Positions 34,075 through 46,380 of a stretch of 64,000 nucleotides of DNA are shown here, one piece after another. The stretch comes from Dama dama. Taxonomy: Eukaryota > Chordata > Mammalia > Artiodactyla > Cervidae. Numbering within the stretch: position 1 is the stretch's first letter; each line of letters opens with the position of its first letter. The stretch lies in the NCBI RefSeq assembly GCF_033118175.1, contig NC_083699.1:45543001-45607000 (forward strand). Reading direction: 5' to 3'. A program made the translations under genes and the position numbers. The notes below the pieces were generated by a model, which saw only the letters and a list, made by a program, of their open reading frames with translations, was not told where the DNA came from and did no database searches.

Positions 34075-36384
34075 TAAAAAAAACTCAGTAATCAAGATAA
34101 ATACCACTTTAATGCCATATTTTTAAAAATAAAAATTAATGCAAAGCATTTACAATGTAAAAAATATGAAACGATTTAAAGACAAGACATCTTGCTGAGT
34201 TTTTCCTTTTGTCTCCATCTACAATATGACCAAGCACACCCACTGAATGTGGGAGGATTCCCAGGTTACAAAACTGTTGTCCTCTAAGGAAAAGGTAGCA
34301 GAGAAGAAATTGGTTTGGGGTAGAAGCCAGTGGGTGTCATTTGGCTATTATTGGTATGTTCAGACCCTTCAAGCTGCAGCTGAGGTCCATCCAGTGTAGG
34401 AATAAGAAGCTGTCTCTGAAACTGCACTGTGGGAGAGGGAGAAGAGAGTTTTGGTTCAGTATGGAGACCATCAAATTCACTCTCTTCTCAAGATGAACTG
34501 TAACCTTTACTTCGCTTCCCACATCAAACGGAATGTGGTAGGAGGAAGTTCCCTGGCAGAGCCCATTGCTTCGAAAGTTCAAATTGTGCAACATGTCATC
34601 CCAGACCTCCCCTTGGGTGCCCAAACCGGGGCTGGGAGCATCACAATCACACCCTTGTATTCATTCATTCACCAGTTTCTGCTTCTTCATTTCCTCCCCT
34701 CCATCCTGCCCTCCCCGCTCTTCCTCCTGCTGCTAGCTCCAGGGGAGGTGATGAGGATGAGGAGGAGGGTGATAAAGGGAAGACACAGGCTGAGCTGAAG
34801 AAAGGAGAAAAGAGAAAAAGAAGAAGGGGGAAAAGGAAGGTGAGAAAGAAGAAACGATACTGAGTAAGGTCATTGGTTTTCTAAACTAAAATAAACTATT
34901 TCCTGGGAATGCCAGAGTTGAAAACTGCATCCCACATTGACAAACAGAAGAGTGATGGCAGATTAAACTTTTTTTCCTTTTTTCATAACAAAAGAAGGCA
35001 CAGAGCTGCCCTCAACTCAGGCTCCCAACAAGCACCCTGACTAGAGGGACAAGGAGGGAGGTGGTTCCTGGGCAGAATGGTGTCTGCACTCAGCTTCTCA
35101 ACTCCTCAGCTTAACTCTGCAGATGCTTATAAAATTCCAGGGAGAACAAATAGTCTAAGGATTAGTGGCTAAAAAAAGTAACAGCTTTCTCTTCTTCGTG
35201 AAAGAGAAAGAGAGGAAGGAAGGGAGGGAATGAAAGAGGAAGGAAGGAAGGGAGAAAGAAAGCATTCACCAGGAATGATATCATTGCTACTGAATCTCAA
35301 ATTCAGCTTTAACCACCAGTCTTGGACAAACACACCAGACAAGAGAAATGACCCAGAGGACACTGAGCCAGATGGATTGAGTTGGGCAAGGAACTGAGAG
35401 TCTCCCGAGTGAGGTTTTGGTGAGGTGAATGTGGTTGCCAGAGAGGCAGCTTCCCTGTAAAACCAGCATGCTGCCCATCCCTGTCACCATAGGGCCATTC
35501 TTCAGCCCTGGAGTCAGAATTACATGCACACAGCTACAGACGAGAGGTCCTAGTCTTTCTTGAAGTCAGTCAAGAGACCTCTGCCATCAACTTGTCACAT
35601 GACCTTGGACAAATCATGACTTCTTTTTGGAATTCAGTTTTCACACCTATAGGTGAGGATGATGGTGTGGGAGAGATTTCCACTTCCTATGGTTCCCAGA
35701 CGCATGTCCACCAAGAAGCCATATGAGATTCACCAAGGGTGGGATGAGAGACAGCAGCATTTAAACACACCTCCTGGGCCAGCCCCCTAAGCCTGACTCC
35801 ACAGGTCCCAGAGCCTTTAGGCTGGTGCAGTCATGTTAGGTAACTGCTGGACTTAAATGACCTCCGAATCCTTTCTGGTCCAGAGACAACCACTGAAAAA
35901 GGCTACTGTAAATTACAATAAATTACATCAAGGTCATTGAGAATGGAACTTCCTTTTAAAGGACATAGAAAAAGAGAGCAAGACAGCTCACAGATTTAAG
36001 AGATTTCAAAAAAATAATGCTCATGATGGGAAACCCCATCCACATAAATAAACAGAGTGGAAAAGGCAATTTTTAAAAAACATTTCCCCTCAACTTCAAC
36101 TGCTTCAATCTAATCTACAGGCAGTGTAGGAGGGTCAAGGAGGGAGGCCAATCTCTATCTCGAAAGTGATTTACTGTGGAGGTCACAGCGGTCCCTGTTT
36201 GGGCCTGTTACAGTTCGCTAAGCTCCACTAAGCTTAGGTATTAAGGGATCCTTCATTGGAACATTTGTTGAAGAAGGAAGGAGGAAGGGAGGAGGCGGGC
36301 TTTTTTTTTTCCCCCAGCTCTGGAGCTGCCTGAGGCCTCTTCTAAATCTTGGGACCCGACTGTTTGTCTTCCTTTTCTACCCAG
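34075..36384. other. Single-copy region, purine tracts, no gene recognised
   Basis: A/G-rich stretches occur at 34795-34855 and 35205-35265 (GGAA/GAAA-like). A MIR-like scrap is at about 35565-35690. The stretch leads into the exon-like segment at 36385. Confidence 0.45.
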
Positions 36385-36523
36385 GTTGCTGATGGCCCAG
36401 GCTTCTCTGCCCCATTGCTCAGTGTTTGTTTACGGCAGCGAAGTAGAAAATTGTAATGTCTGTCATTGTTATTGGTTTGTTGGTTGTGTGACCACCTGGT
36501 TTGCTGGCTCCAGGACAAAGGCA
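36385..36523 (+). other. Exon-like segment / candidate conserved element
   Basis: Seen: a strong pyrimidine tract and acceptor (cttccttttctacccAG) ends at 36384, a GTAAGT donor starts at 36524 (exon end is A, not G), and the 139 nt between are open in one + frame (46 codons). It also carries a forkhead-type TGTTTAC (36427-36433) and a SOX/CCAAT-like CATTGTTATTGG (36464-36475), so an enhancer is the alternative reading. The minus strand is open too. No protein family recognised. Confidence 0.3.
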
Positions 36524-37282
36524 GTAAGTCCCCCTTTAAAGCCCAAGCTGTGCGCTTTAGGAGCAGGAAGAGGGGAAGGGAATGTTTGGATGTCTTTTGT
36601 TTGTGGCTGTGTGTTGTTTTGTAAAGAGTCATCCAAAGCTGAAATTATTTTAATGAAAACAATAAACCCTTCTTAGTACACTCTTCTCAGCACAAGTTTG
36701 CAGTAGACGTCCTTCTCTTTTTGCAAGGAAATGCCTTGAAACTGAGGAATTCCTCCATAAACAACTTTATCCTTGATTTGCTGTGTTGGAGTTAGATGTG
36801 CCATTTCCAGATGTTTTCCAAAGGGCCCTGTGCCCTAGGGTCCACTGACTGCTCTGAGACATCCTTCTGGTCTGCAGAGACTCCACAACTGTTTGAGCAG
36901 AAAATTATTTTCTTTTAATTTCATATACTGCCACATTCAACATGCACCTTTCATCCAGAGAGGCCGCTAAATGTTCAAAGGATTCAGAATTACTAACCCA
37001 CCCCCTACCCTCGAGCCATACCCACCAAATATTTAACATCTGTATTGCTATACCACCCAAAAGTTTTAAATTGAAGGAAGATGTGTTTCTTGCGCTAAAT
37101 TACTGAAGGAATTTTTGGAGTAGAGTTCGGCTACCTAGGCTGGTTAGGACATCACTGCAAGAAAACCCTTCTATTTTTCCAAGTGCTGGAGGACTGTGAC
37201 TGGTCAGCCCTTCCATCTGCATCTTGCCTAGAGATGGCACCACAGGCAGTATCTGGTTGCTGGCATTTAACTGGCTCTAGTA
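36524..37282. other. Single-copy stretch, no gene recognised
   Basis: Untyped. Follows the exon-like segment with T-rich sequence. No repeat recognised. Confidence 0.4.
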
Positions 37283-37418
37283 TGGAGAAGGAAATGGCAA
37301 CCCACTCCAGTGTTCTTGCCTGGAGAATCCCAGGGATGGAGGAGCCTGATGGGCCACGGACTATGGGGTCGCACAGAGTCAGACACGACTGAAGTGACTT
37401 AGCAGCAGCAGCTGCTGC
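37283..37418 (+). mobile_element. Partial BovA-type SINE (3' half)
   Basis: Starts in mid-element at 'tggagaaggaaatggcaacc', and ends with the SINE terminus 'cgactgaagtgacttagc' and a (CAG/CTG)n tail. The tRNA-like head is absent. Confidence 0.9.
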
Positions 37419-37424
37419 AGTAGC

Positions 37425-37872
37425 AGTATGGTAATGCTAACAGTAACTGGTTTCACTGGGCACGTACTATACACCAGGCCATGAGTCCGATGCTTAATGT
37501 AGATGATTTCATTTAATCCTCATAGCATCATTGTTACCAGGGCAGAATGGAATCCATAAAATGCATTTTAAGAGAAAATGCAACAAAAACAATATTGACT
37601 ATGGGTAAACAATTAGTGACCCCCCCCCCCATAAAAAAAATCTCTGAATATAAATGACAGTATACATGTTTGTTTGGTGATAAAACATTCAGGCAGGTTT
37701 ATAAACACCAAAGTGATTGTTAATATCCAGTTCATGAACCAGGTTCAGGTGTTTATAGACTTTTTAGTTGCAATAGTTTTTACATTTACTATTATCATTG
37801 CCTTGCAGGACAGTTGCATCAATAGGGTTATTTTTCTTGATGTAAACATGTGCAGCTATTTTTATTAATTAA
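37425..37872. other. Old-repeat scraps and single-copy sequence
   Basis: MIR/L2-like wording at about 37450-37540 ('gatgatttcatttaatcctc'), then an 11-C run (37620-37630) and T-rich untyped sequence. No gene. Confidence 0.4.
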
Positions 37873-38077
37873 GGTCTAATTGGCTCAGAGGTAAAAGAAT
37901 CCACCTGCCAATGCAGGAGACACAGGCTTAATCCCTGGTCAGGAAGATCCTCTGGAGTGGGAAATGGCAACCCACTCCAGTATTCTTGCCTGGGAAATCC
38001 CATGGACAGAGGAGCCTCCTGGGCTACAGTCCATGGAGTCACAGAGTCAGACACGACTTAGCAACTAAACAGCAACA
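37873..38077 (+). mobile_element. Bov-tA-type SINE
   Basis: A degraded head ('tctaattggctcagaggtaa'), then body 'ggaaatggcaacccactcca' and tail 'acacgacttagcaactaaac' with 'agcaaca'. Confidence 0.92.
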
Positions 38078-38079
38078 TA

Positions 38080-38180
38080 TGAAGCTCTGAGAGTTTGAGT
38101 GTCTGGTCAAAGACCAGAAAGCTGGTGAGGGCAGAGTTTGAATCTGAGTTTGTCTGACTTGGCACTCACAGCCACAGCCC
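38080..38180 (-). mobile_element. MIR fragment
   Basis: 'gaccagaaagctggtgaggg', 'cagagtttgaatctgagttt' and 'gtctgactt' run in reversed MIR order. Confidence 0.55.
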
Positions 38181-38404
38181 CTAGGCCTTGCCTGTCCTGG
38201 TGCTACAAGTCACTGGGGTCAGCTGCCTTGTCAGCCAGGCATGTTACCAAGCAAGAACCCGCCATGTGCAGAGCTGTGAGGTGTTGTTAGAAGTGAGGAA
38301 GAGAGATGAATAACCAATCCCTGGCCCCTGCTGAATTTGCTAACAGACTGACATGCGCTCCCAGACTTTCATCCCAGATGAAATAGGCAGAAATTCTAGA
38401 AAGC

Positions 38405-38628
38405 AAAAGTGAAAGTGTGTAGCCTTTCCCTTCTCCGGGGGGTCTTCCCAACCCAGGGATCCCACATTGCAGGCAAACGCTTTACCAGCTGAGCTACAAG
38501 GGAAGCCCAAGAATACTGGAGTGGGTAGCCTATCCCTTCTCCAGCAGATCTTCCTGACCCAGGAATTGAACCAGGGTCTCCTGCATTGCAGGAGAATTCT
38601 TTACCAACTGAACTATCAGAGAAGCCCC
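38405..38628 (-). mobile_element. BOV-A2 SINE (dimer), truncated
   Basis: Two Bov-A monomers in tandem, minus strand (about 38405-38508 and 38509-38628). Each ends in a reversed head ('accagctgagctacaaggga', 'accaactgaactatcagaga'). The outer tail side is shortened. Confidence 0.92.
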
Positions 38629-38689
38629 ACTCCCCAAATTCCTAGCACCTGCTGCACACACAGCCTCACTCAGTTATTCAATCAAACAT

Positions 38690-39195
38690 TAAACTTAGGT
38701 ATCACTTTGAAGGGATTTTGCAGGTGTAAATAAATTGACTTTAAGATAGGGAGATTAGCTGAGTGGGCCTGACCATATCGAAAGAGTCCTTTACACCCAG
38801 GTCTGGAGGTCAGAGATGAAGTCTGAAAGATTTGAAGTACAAGAGTATCCAATGAGGCTTTGAAGACGGAGAGGGTCTTATGACAAGAAATACAGGTAGC
38901 CTCTAGGAGCTGAGTGGCCTCCAGCTGATAACTGGCAAGGAAATGGTGATTTCAGCCCAGCAATGCAAGAAACTAAACTCTGCCAACAATCTGAAGGAGC
39001 TTTGAAAACAGATTTTTACCTAGCACCTCTAGATGAGAACTCAGCCTGGCAGACACCTGACTTTCAGCCTCTGCAACTCTGAGCAGAGTTGCCATCCATG
39101 CCTGAACTTCTACCCATGGAGCTGTAAGCTAATATGGGTGTTGTTCTAAGCTGCTAAGTTTGTGATGATTTGTTACACGGCTATGGAAATGCAAT
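38690..39195 (+). mobile_element. Old LTR, MaLR/MLT1-like
   Basis: 'ggtatcactttgaagggatt', 'ttgactttaagatagggaga', 'ggtagcctctaggagctgag', 'gatgagaactcagcctggca' and 'gctaagtttgtgatgatttg' run in order to the LTR end. No internal region. Confidence 0.7.
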
Positions 39196-41269
39196 CCACC
39201 AGGAAATGCTTCAGACCAGGGCAAACTGGGACAATGGGTCACCCTGGACAAGGGTAGGTCCACGTGATGTGTGTCACTGGGGGATCTGTTCAGTTTTCAT
39301 GGAGGAAGTGGGCAGGATTTAGACAAGGGAGAAGGGGCTGAAAGGTATTTTAGAGGGGGACAGCACAAGCAAAGACAGAGAGGTGGGAACATGCAAAGGG
39401 TGCCAACTGAGATGCTATCAAGGCACCAACTAAATCCTTGAGGGGTTAAGTGTTTGGGGGCAGAGACTTTTTAACCAGCATTTGAAAGTGTCTGCTCTAG
39501 GGTCATGAAAATAGCAGTGAGATTAGCAGCCTGTGGCTGTGTGTTTCTCATTTGTCACCCTGGCATTACTGCAGGTTACCCTCCTCAAAGAAACTCTGTA
39601 CTCCTTGAAGGCAGAGAGGTGACTTATTCAGAGTGTTACCCTAGTGCCTAGTGCAAGGTCTGATGCATCATTGCATGTTCAGCAAATGCTAAAGAAAGAC
39701 GTGGTTAATTGGTTCAATGTGGACGTAACAATACTACTTTTGGCCAAATATGTAGCCACGTTGTCCCTGGAAATACTAAGAGGTGGTTAACCCATCATCT
39801 CTCCCCCATCCTCTTCCTGAATCTGACCCTTCTGCTGCGTACAGGAGCCTCTTGGGTCCTCCTGCTCAGGACCTAGGGCTCCGAAGTCTTTCAACCCATC
39901 CCAGTGCTGCTCCACACCAGCTGTTTGACACTGAGAAAGGAACGTAATTTTCTGCTCCTGTTTCCTCATGTGTAAGAAGGGCACACTAGGACCTGCCTTA
40001 CCAGGTGATCATTAGGATTGGATGAGTCAGAACAACACACAAAGCCCTTGGCTCAGAGCCCAGCAAAGGGTAAGTTTCTTAAAGCTGAGTTGTCGTGATG
40101 ATTGATTTTAAGTAGCAGTGACTTATTTGCTGCCCCAGTTCAGGTGGAGACCTTTTCCACACCCCATCCCAACCCAAGGCATTTTCATTTTACTAAAATA
40201 TCCTGGGAATAAAAAAAAAAAAAACTTTGAACCCCAGTGAAGGCGGGTCAGTCAAGGGTCCACCCTTGGTGAGTAAGCCACACCCTCTACAAGGCTGCCT
40301 CACAAAGCCTAATCCTTGGACCAGCAGAGTCCTAGCCCTCTTCCAGACCACATGAGTCTGAATCTGTGTTTTCACAAGCTCCCTGGAAGAAGCACTGGTC
40401 TAGAGGAACTCCTATCAGCCCTCCTGGCAGCACGGCATCCCTCTGACCTTTCCTGACAATTTGCTGTAAAAGTTAAGGTCTGCCTTAACTCGAACAGAGA
40501 GGCGAGCCAGACCACAAAACTCTCAGCTGGCAAGAGAAAACCTCATTTCGAGGGACAGTTGGCTCTCTACATGTTTCAACAAACTGGCATTATCCAAGAG
40601 CTCTCATGGTCTGAAGTCAGGCTTAAAACTCAGCAAAAATAAACTTTCCAGGAAATTTCTGGCACTCCCACTTTTCAGACCCATCATCTCAGGAATGTAA
40701 TCCAAGTAGTGGCCTCTTTCCCCACATTTAACTCCATTTCCCAGTTAAACAGCATTCTCTTGCTGGCCTTGAGCTGACAAAGCGCGCGCGTGTGTGTGCA
40801 CACACACGCACACACACACACAAAGAGGGGAAAACAGGGAGCCAATCCTTAGGATGGGGTTTTCGATAAGTCTTTGGAAAAGTCTAGGATCTCATTTTGG
40901 CACAGTTAGTGTTCTACTTCTTAGGGCAAATATTATTTTTTAAAGAGCATCTTAATCCTGAGGGATATCTGCTCATGGTCACTGGGATTCAAGGAGGCAT
41001 ATTTGTAAGTTAAAAAAGCAGAACCCATTGTCTGCCTTCATGCAGTCAATGGTGCAATGGTCCTCATTTCTTATTTTCCAAGTGAGCAGCACACATACAA
41101 ATCTTCCTTGAGGACCAAAACTCAAATCAGCTGCATCCTTTGGACACATTCACAAACATTCATGAATGGACTGCTGTGCTGCTGCTCTAGGAAGATAACA
41201 AGGCGTGATCCCTTCACTACAGGAAACTCACAGCTCAGTGGGGAGAGCTGGCTATGCAACATACCCATG
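39196..41269. other. Single-copy region with MIR scraps and a CA/CG repeat
   Basis: MIR-like pieces at about 39600-39700 and 39925-40075 (the AAAGG|GTAAGT near 40069 lies in the latter). The alternating tract at 40782-40822 is listed separately. No gene recognised. Confidence 0.45.
40782..40822. repeat. 41-bp alternating purine-pyrimidine tract
   Basis: (GC)4 runs into (GT)n, then GCAC and (CA)n, without breaking the purine/pyrimidine alternation. The centre (GTGTGTGCACACAC) is self-complementary. A strong Z-DNA candidate by composition. Confidence 0.9.
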
Positions 41270-41800
41270 AGAGTCTGCCCTAGTAATCTATTGCTATATT
41301 AACAATTCATCCCTATTTCAGCAGTTTAAAGCAACAATCATTTTAGTATCTTTTGTAGTACTTTTGGGACAGAAATGCAGGAAGGACTCAGCTGGGCAGT
41401 TCTGGCACAGGGTTCCCCTCTAGTTGGAACCAGACAGGGCCTGCTGAAGCAGCTGAGGGCTGGCTAGGCATCTCTCTTCATGTCATCTCAGAGCCTCTCC
41501 ACGTTCTTTCTCTGAGTAGGACAACGGGCTTCCTTACAGCATGGCAGCCTTAGGATAAACTGTTTACATGTTAGTTCAGGGCTCCAAAGGTACGTGTCCC
41601 AAGAGAATCAGGCAGAAGCTGTATCATCTTTTATGACTAGTTCAGAAGTCACAGTGTCATTTCTTCTAGAGGGAGATTTGTCAAAGTCACACTATATGTT
41701 AAGAAGAGCATTGTAGGATGGGAGATGCCTTTTTCACCATCTTTGAATACAATCCACAGGAGTGTTCCAGAAGAAATCAGACATCATAACCAAATTAGGA
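41270..41800 (-). mobile_element. Old LTR-like mammalian repeat, minus strand
   Basis: 'cagcagtttaaagcaacaat', 'actcagctgggcagttctgg', 'ttccttacagcatggcagcc', 'tgggagatgcctttttcacc' and 'atctttgaatacaatccac' follow a familiar old LTR. Family name not certain. Confidence 0.55.
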
Positions 41801-41860
41801 TAATTCAAGGAAGCTTAACAAAGGCATGAGTGATGAAGACATAAGCAAGGTGTAGAAACA

Positions 41861-42052
41861 CACTAGAGGTAAAGAACCTGCCTACCAATGCAGGAGACAC
41901 AGGTTTGATCCCTGGGTGGGAAAGATCCCCTGGAAGAGGGCATGGCAACCCAATCCAGTATTCTTGCCTGGAGAATCCCATGGACAGAGAAGCCTTGAAT
42001 GCTACAGTCCATGGGGTCACAAAGAGTCAGACATGACTGAAGTGACTTGGCA
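41861..42052 (+). mobile_element. Bov-tA-type SINE, head damaged
   Basis: 'actagaggtaaagaacctgc', 'ggagacacaggtttgatccc' and 'catgactgaagtgacttgg'. AGAAACA occurs close to both ends (near 41854 and 42058), a possible duplication. Confidence 0.9.
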
Positions 42053-42074
42053 TGAAGAGAAACAACAGTGATAT

Positions 42075-42370
42075 CCTGAGGTAGCAAGTAACACAGAGAT
42101 GACTACCCATCCCTATTGGAAGGAACAAGGAGAAGGAGAGGTTGCAGGAACTTAGGAGAGAGGAATTCAAGCTGGGGGAATAAATGTCCTGACCTCATGC
42201 TCTCTGTCCTTCCAATCTCCTGCCAGGCTCTCCACTGACTGAAACCTTCAGGAAGTCCAAAGGCCTACAGTCCACACTAACCAGCCTCTGGTGAAGAGCG
42301 GAGGGAAGAAGAGCAGAGAGTGTATCTGGAGAGGCAAGATATCCAGCAGTAGGAATATCTGCAACACAAG
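42075..42370. mobile_element. Unclassified old interspersed repeat
   Basis: 'aagctgggggaataaatgtc', 'tccaatctcctgccaggctc' and 'gtatctggagaggcaagata' recur in mammalian genomes as I recall, but I cannot name the family. Confidence 0.35.
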
Positions 42371-43589
42371 AGAGATGATCATCTGATACCAGTAGGAAAG
42401 TCTATGCGGAAGGAGTATATATCTTTCTGCAAGAGGGAAATTTTGAGCTATTTCCAGGTAATGTCACAGAAGTGTAGATATGGATGTCTGGGATGCCCCT
42501 TTATCCTGGGGCAGTTAGAAAGGGAGTTGTCCACACAGGCAAGCCAGATAGGGACTATACAAAGTCTCTGGGCATTGACAGGAGGGTTCCTGATGGCTGG
42601 TCCATGGCAGTGGTCCAACAGGAAGGACAGCTGATGGGGCTCCTCGATACCCATAACCGTGGTTATGGATGCAGGCTGGCTGTGATGGAGACTGGGTGGT
42701 TCGTAGCACCACTCTGGCTACCAGCATCCATGCCTAGCAGAACAGAGCCTGCCTGACCCCTGGAGGCTGATTCCTCTTCTGCCTGAGTGGTCTCTCCAGG
42801 CCTGGTTCTCTTATCCCATACTTCATAAACCTCCCTCCAACTCACCCCTCCCCCAATCTGAAGATTCTTCATCTAACTTGGGAGTAAGGAAGCCTGGTTT
42901 TCAATCCAGTCTTCCAAATCTATCACATATTATATAACATGCAAACTCAACAATCTAGTTTCTTGTAACTCCATATCCTCAATTTGTGAAACTCAAAAAC
43001 AAGATCTGACCTACTTGCTCTCTGCACTCTACAGAGGTGTCCCTTCCTTAAGGCACATGGTGTGGAAATTGGGAGAAGCTGGAGAGGATGACAAAGTATG
43101 TGATGGTGGTGGTGGGTGAAGGGGTGTCACAGAGCAAAAGAACTATCACAATTTAAATTAAAAAGTCCAGGAACCCAACAGATCACTTTTGAGGGGTGAG
43201 GGAACAGGAAAGACTTCATTTGATTCTTGGAAGAATAGATAATACACAATACATTTCAGCAGCAAGAGATTGCATTCTTGGAAGAAACATTCCAAGAAGA
43301 CAGAAAAGAATAAGCATGAGAATGAAAACAGTTAAGAAAGGACAGTTGGATTTGTAGGAAATGTATGGGTATTTGCAGGTAAAGGTAGAGTAATTGGGTC
43401 TGAGTGGTGCTTTAGAAGGTGAATACAGTGACAGCATATAGGATGCAGACCCTATGGTTAGAACGTTGGATGTTCGTTTAGTCATAAACTCATTGGAGCC
43501 TCATGCCCTTACTTTCTGTCAGTCTTCGAGTCCACGTGTTCAGCTGAGGGCCCTCCTGACCCCACACCTGTGTTTCCAGCTTCCCCTAG
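42371..43589. other. Single-copy stretch, no gene recognised
   Basis: Overlapping frames on both strands at 42404-42872 are short and mutually exclusive. No domain and no typed repeat. Confidence 0.4.
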
Positions 43590-44215
43590 GACTTGTCCAC
43601 CTACATAGCCCACAAACTCCTTAAATGTGCCAGAGTTGAACCTGTCACTCCTTCTCCCCTCCACCCCACCCCTGGATCACATCCTGCCACATTCGTCTGC
43701 CTGCCACCGACCACCCCCCCCCCCCCACCAACCCCCACCATTCCCCTAGACAGGCTATGGCCTCCAGGCAAGAACTTTCATTTTCCTCAACTTCCCTTCC
43801 TCATTTCTTATCTCCAACCTCACAGATACCTCCACTCTTCATGCTCAGCATAGCCAGACCCTTCCATTCCTTTCTTCTATTTTTTTCCCTATTGACTCTA
43901 TCTCCCTTTCGTCCTTACTGGAACTGCCCAAAGTTAAGCCATCTAACCAAACCAACAGTTTGGTTACTGGCCTCCCTACTGCTACGTGTCTGCCACCACT
44001 ATCCACAGTGCAACCACAATCTTCTCTAAACACTAGATCTGATTGTGGTGTTTCCCCTTTAAATACTTCCTCTGGCCATCCCAGGCCTATAGGATGAAGA
44101 AAACACTCTTTCATTTAGCATTCAAAGCCCTTGTTACTCTTCCAGCTTTGTCCCCTGCTATTCCCTAGTGACATGCATGAAACGTGGCTCTCTGCATTTG
44201 TCTGCAACACTCTTC
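43590..44215 (-). mobile_element. L2-like LINE fragment, minus strand
   Basis: Reversed L2 wording is clearest at 43970-44120: 'ctggcctccctactgctac', 'cacagtgcaaccacaatctt', 'tagatctgattgtggtgttt' and 'aggatgaagaaaacactctt'. A 13-C run sits inside at 43714-43726. Confidence 0.6.
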
Positions 44216-46039
44216 TTAGGAGCAGCGAGTGATGGAGTTAGGCCCCAGCTGTTTGGATCAAAGAGGAAGGGCCTAGGGCAGAAGGAAACCTCAGACATGT
44301 ACGCTTCTGCTGGAGATGGAAGGGGTGGGGAATAACACTATCACAGTCAATTTTTCAAAAGCAGTATCTTCCACCCAGTCAAATAAAGAGGCATATGCTA
44401 CCGAAGAACTGAATTGTCTTATGTTTAAACTGGAGGGAAAAAAGCTTCAAAAGAAAAACAGATTTGGATAAGATCTTATTCTCTGAGCGGCTGCTATAGT
44501 GAGACTTCAAGTAGGTGTTTTTACAGGTCCCTCTCATGAGACCAAGAAGAAGATTAGAGTTTCTTCCTCTTGCAAGACTCAAAGCTTCAGAGAGAATGGA
44601 GGCCAGTTGAACCTTAATAAACACTCTTCAGAGAAAAAAAGGGAGAAGGAGTTGAAGGCCAGTTGATGAATCATAACTAATTAAATTGTTTTGTCTTCCC
44701 TTACTCTCTGGCTTTATTAAATAAACATAGATGATCTTAATAAAATAAGTTTTGGCTAACTTTATGGTGTCCTATTACCAGCCCTGGAGCCAGGAGACCT
44801 GGCTTCTAATTTCAAGTACATTTCTAACTAGCTGTGTGATCTTGGGCAATCCTGACCCCTCTCTGAGGTTTGGCTCCACTATGGACATAACCAGAAGACT
44901 GAACTCATTGGCACAACTCCCTATATACTCACGTCTACATGTCTTCAATTTTAGATCAGTGAAACATTTCCTCTCTTTCTACTTCTCTACCCCTGAATTT
45001 TATTTTTTTAATTACTTCAATCCTCATCTCTCTTTATTTTTTTCTTTTCATTCTATCTGCTTAGCCAAGCAAGGCGTAGAACTTGCCCAACCATTTTCCA
45101 GACTCTTGACCTGGATGTACAGAGTACGTTCTGCCCACTGAGTCTATTCAGGAATTGAACTTCCTTGGCTAGGACTCCAGCAGCCAACAGAGATCTAGAC
45201 ACTGTGCTGTCAAGGATCTTTTCCAGACCTGAGGGAGATGAGACCCAGGACTCCAATGCACAAGCTGTCATGCTAACTCTTACCCAATTGTAGCATCCTC
45301 TCTCAAGTTATCACATTTGAATGATTCTACTTTGAAAATATTTTTTCACAAGGGAAAGTAAATCCAACAGTGATATAAGCTGCTCTTAAAAAAAAAAAAA
45401 GGAGTGACCAAGCCACGATCATGGCAGTTGGTCTGATGGAACAAAATCATCTAGTCAGTCCCCCAACTCAGCAGTCTTTGTACAGGCTCAACATCTTATA
45501 TATTCTTGGACTCATTCAAATTAAGGACTCCATGATAAGGACCTTATGTTATCAAAGGTGAGCATATCTACTCCTCAAAGACAAAACCTCTGGATGAATG
45601 ACTGAGTTTTCCACTTAAGAAATTGTGTCTTGACATCACCTTAGCTCAGATAAAATGATGACCCACCCAACCACAACACCCCAGGCACTCCCAAACAAGT
45701 GGCTGGTAGGATCATCTTCATCAGCCTGCAAAGATGCTTATGATGTTAAAATGCTGTCAGAGATCAGAGATGGCCAGACAGACGCCAGTTAAATTTAGAA
45801 GAGGTCAAGAAAATCAATACAAACTGAGAAAATGTGTTCAATGGAGATGTGCTACTCTTTTAGATTTCCTTTATTCACCAGCTTCAGAAGATATGATAAA
45901 GAATCTCTGAAGAATGTTTCAGACGGGCTATTTGAAATCTTTTTCTCCTAGTAACAGTCCTTTGCAAGTTTTATTCATCAGCCAAGCCCTTCAATCACCC
46001 GAGAACAGAGATGTTGACAGCACCTCAGACCACTTTCTT
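44216..46039. other. Single-copy region with one MIR
   Basis: A MIR in sense orientation at about 44778-44885 ('ctagctgtgtgatcttgggc') and an A-run at 45389-45401. No gene is recognised. The 129-codon frame at 44752-45141 overlaps the MIR. Confidence 0.45.
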
Positions 46040-46380
46040 GGACAATAATCATTGTTATGTCCCAGGCACTGAGTCAGGATAGCACAAAACTGGACAAGAC
46101 ACAGTCCTGATCTGGGAGGGCTCATGGTCTAATCAGGGAAAGCTACACTTAAACAAACAAACCAAAAAAAATGGCAAATGAGATGTGTGTCAGGAAGAGA
46201 CACGTAGGAAGTAAACTCAGCCATATAAGGAATCACAGAAAACTTGGTTTTCTCAACAAATCATAGGCCACCAGTGCCAAAAGGGACTTTACAGGTTATC
46301 TGTTCCAATCCTAAGCCCCTTATTTTACAAATGGAGACACAGAGAGGAAAAGCGGTCACAGAATTTTAAAGCTGGGGCCA
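46040..46380. mobile_element. L2-like then MIR-like fragments
   Basis: About 46055-46160 reads as sense L2 ('cccaggcactgagtcaggat', 'ggagggctcatggtctaatc'). About 46265-46375 reads as reversed MIR ('caaatggagacacagagagg'). Confidence 0.5.

Noticed and set aside
40066..40074. AAAGG|GTAAGT donor-like site
   Set aside because: Lies in a MIR-like fragment with no acceptor or open exon linked to it. The similar site near 8806 is also in a MIR.
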